From contig JAIPDY010000173.1 in assembly GCA_021737445.1 (NCBI GenBank), positions 1 to 6,992 of the forward strand: 6,992 nt of DNA. The letters are read 5' to 3'. This DNA comes from Desulfotignum sp. (lineage in GTDB: Bacteria; Desulfobacterota; Desulfobacteria; Desulfobacterales; Desulfobacteraceae). A model generated the notes under the pieces. That model saw nothing but the letters and a program-made list of their open reading frames with translations, had not been told where the DNA came from and made no database searches. Below are positions 5,942-6,992 of this stretch, in pieces. Positions within the stretch are counted from its first letter, which is position 1, and every line of letters starts with the position of its first letter. Made by a program: the position numbers and the translations under genes.

Positions 5942-6992
5942 GATTTAGCTGCACCGGGTTTGGGGAGTGATCCGTTTTTATCCCATCCTCTTTCAGTGTA
6001 ATAGTCCTGAAGCAACCGGTCCATGGTTTCTTTTGTGATAGTTTGGTTATTTTCCGGAAGTGCTTCGTTATGAAAGCGGTCAGGTAAAAAATCATCTTTT
6101 TTTACAAGCCCTTCTCTGAGATTGAATTTCCGTGTATCATTGGATATTTCTGCTGCAATTTTGCGCATGGCGGTTTTATCAAGATCAAGGCCGGTGACAC
6201 ATTTTATCATATGGGACAGTTCTTCCCATTGATAGAGGTCTCTGTAAAAACGACAAAGGATAAGCGTATCAAAAATAGTCAAGCGGTCTTCCCATTCAGT
6301 AAACATTTTTGCTTTTTCATTGACTGTATCCGGATCGATTATTCCAGACAATTCAGGTTTATAAAAGGTTGCGCGAAGATGACATGCACCCCTCGGGGAT
6401 GTGCCATATGCCAGGCCCATTCCCTTTAAAACTCTGGGATCGTATCCAGCCGGCTCCATCCCTTTTACATGAATGGCCTGATCTTCCATGCCCCATTCTC
6501 TGGCAACAGTGACGATGCCGTTGGCCAGAATATCGCCAATACCTTTTCTGGCTGCAATATCTTTAAGCAGTGCGCCGATCTGCTCAGTTTGTCCATAGCC
6601 AATGGGGTATTCGACTCTGCCCTGCATGACCGCCTCAATGGTAAGAGCTGCCAGGTTGCCGCCGGTTATGGTATCCATCCCTAACCGGTCACACAGGTCA
6701 TTTAAAAACATAATGTCTTCAATGTTGTCTATCTCACAAAGACCGCCAAATGCATAAATGGTTTCATACTCAGGTCCTTCAATTGTAAGTCCTTTATGCC
6801 GTCCTTGTTTTACCGTTGCAAGTCGTCCACAGGCAATAAAGCATTTCAAACACGCATTGGCTTTAACATCACAACGCTCATGCAGTGCAGCAGCATTGAT
6901 TTTATCCTGGAAAGGGACCCGTCCTTTTTTCCAGTACGTTGAAGGAAATCCCCCTACTCCATTCATAATATCTACCAGCATGGGGGTTCCCA
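5938..6992 (-). CDS. Aldehyde:ferredoxin oxidoreductase family enzyme, C-terminal part (runs off window)
   Basis: This is the last 351 or so residues of a tungsten- or molybdenum-bis-pterin enzyme of the AOR family, which usually has about 600 residues. The frame is open to the window edge and reads GTPMLVDIMNGVGGFPSTYW, the typical middle of AOR proteins, so the Met at 6981 is internal and not a start. Numbering from that Met, C44-x2-C47-x3-C51 and the distant C243 (LILCRFY) are the expected ligands of the single [4Fe-4S] cluster. The 192-residue spacing fits the family (C295 and C494 in the Pyrococcus furiosus enzyme). GPEYETIYAFGG (69-80), LGMDTITGGN (100-109) and SPRGACHLRA (195-204) are further family motifs. 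Such enzymes oxidise aldehydes to acids with ferredoxin, but the family also includes the BamB subunit of class II benzoyl-CoA reductase and unassigned members, so the substrate is open. No signal peptide can be assessed. G/C content is clearly lower than in recN. Confidence 0.93.
   Translation of the reverse strand, partial: GTPMLVDIMNGVGGFPSTYWKKGRVPFQDKINAAALHERCDVKANACLKCFIACGRLATVKQGRHKGLTIEGPEYETIYAFGGLCEIDNIEDIMFLNDLCDRLGMDTITGGNLAALTIEAVMQGRVEYPIGYGQTEQIGALLKDIAARKGIGDILANGIVTVAREWGMEDQAIHVKGMEPAGYDPRVLKGMGLAYGTSPRGACHLRATFYKPELSGIIDPDTVNEKAKMFTEWEDRLTIFDTLILCRFYRDLYQWEELSHMIKCVTGLDLDKTAMRKIAAEISNDTRKFNLREGLVKKDDFLPDRFHNEALPENNQTITKETMDRLLQDYYTERGWDKNGSLPKPGAAKS

Overview
All nine genes I can support in this 6,992-base window lie on the minus strand, so biological order runs from high to low coordinates. 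The window is densely coding: the longest gaps are about 50 to 65 bases, and no stretch of 300 bases lacks a gene. I see no RNA genes, insertion sequences, CRISPR arrays or attachment sites, and no convincing intrinsic terminator.

The gene set is a tungsten/molybdenum aldehyde:ferredoxin oxidoreductase (AOR) family enzyme, a bacterial GltA-type citrate synthase, RecN, an FmdB zinc ribbon and a small MucR-like helical protein. This suggests an anaerobic Gram-negative bacterium. A sulfate reducer of the Desulfobacterota (Desulfobacteraceae-like) is my best inference, but no single gene proves it.

Layout in transcription order: (i) 6992-5938, the C-terminal part of an AOR-family oxidoreductase, running off the window edge. 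(ii) A tightly packed trio. It comprises a 60-residue small protein (5904-5722), a membrane protein of the nucleoside-recognition 'Gate' type with an apparent internal duplication (5762-4752), and the DNA-repair ATPase RecN (4792-3077). The last two overlap their upstream neighbours, which suggests translational coupling. (iii) A second apparent operon of fmdB (3012-2758), citrate synthase gltA (2737-1436) and a cytoplasmic glycerophosphodiester phosphodiesterase (1420-599). A near-consensus sigma70-type promoter precedes it, with its -35 box overlapping the recN stop codon. (iv) The N-terminal 181 residues of an AAA_14/DUF4143-type ATPase (545 to the window edge). A short AT-rich region with two exact 16-bp direct repeats precedes it and looks like an operator/promoter.

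The housekeeping genes (recN, gltA, fmdB) are ordinary members of well-known families. The less understood parts are the DUF4143-type ATPase with its repeat-bearing promoter, the stand-alone MucR-like small protein, and the duplicated Gate membrane protein coupled to recN. I did not find a clearly new multi-gene system.
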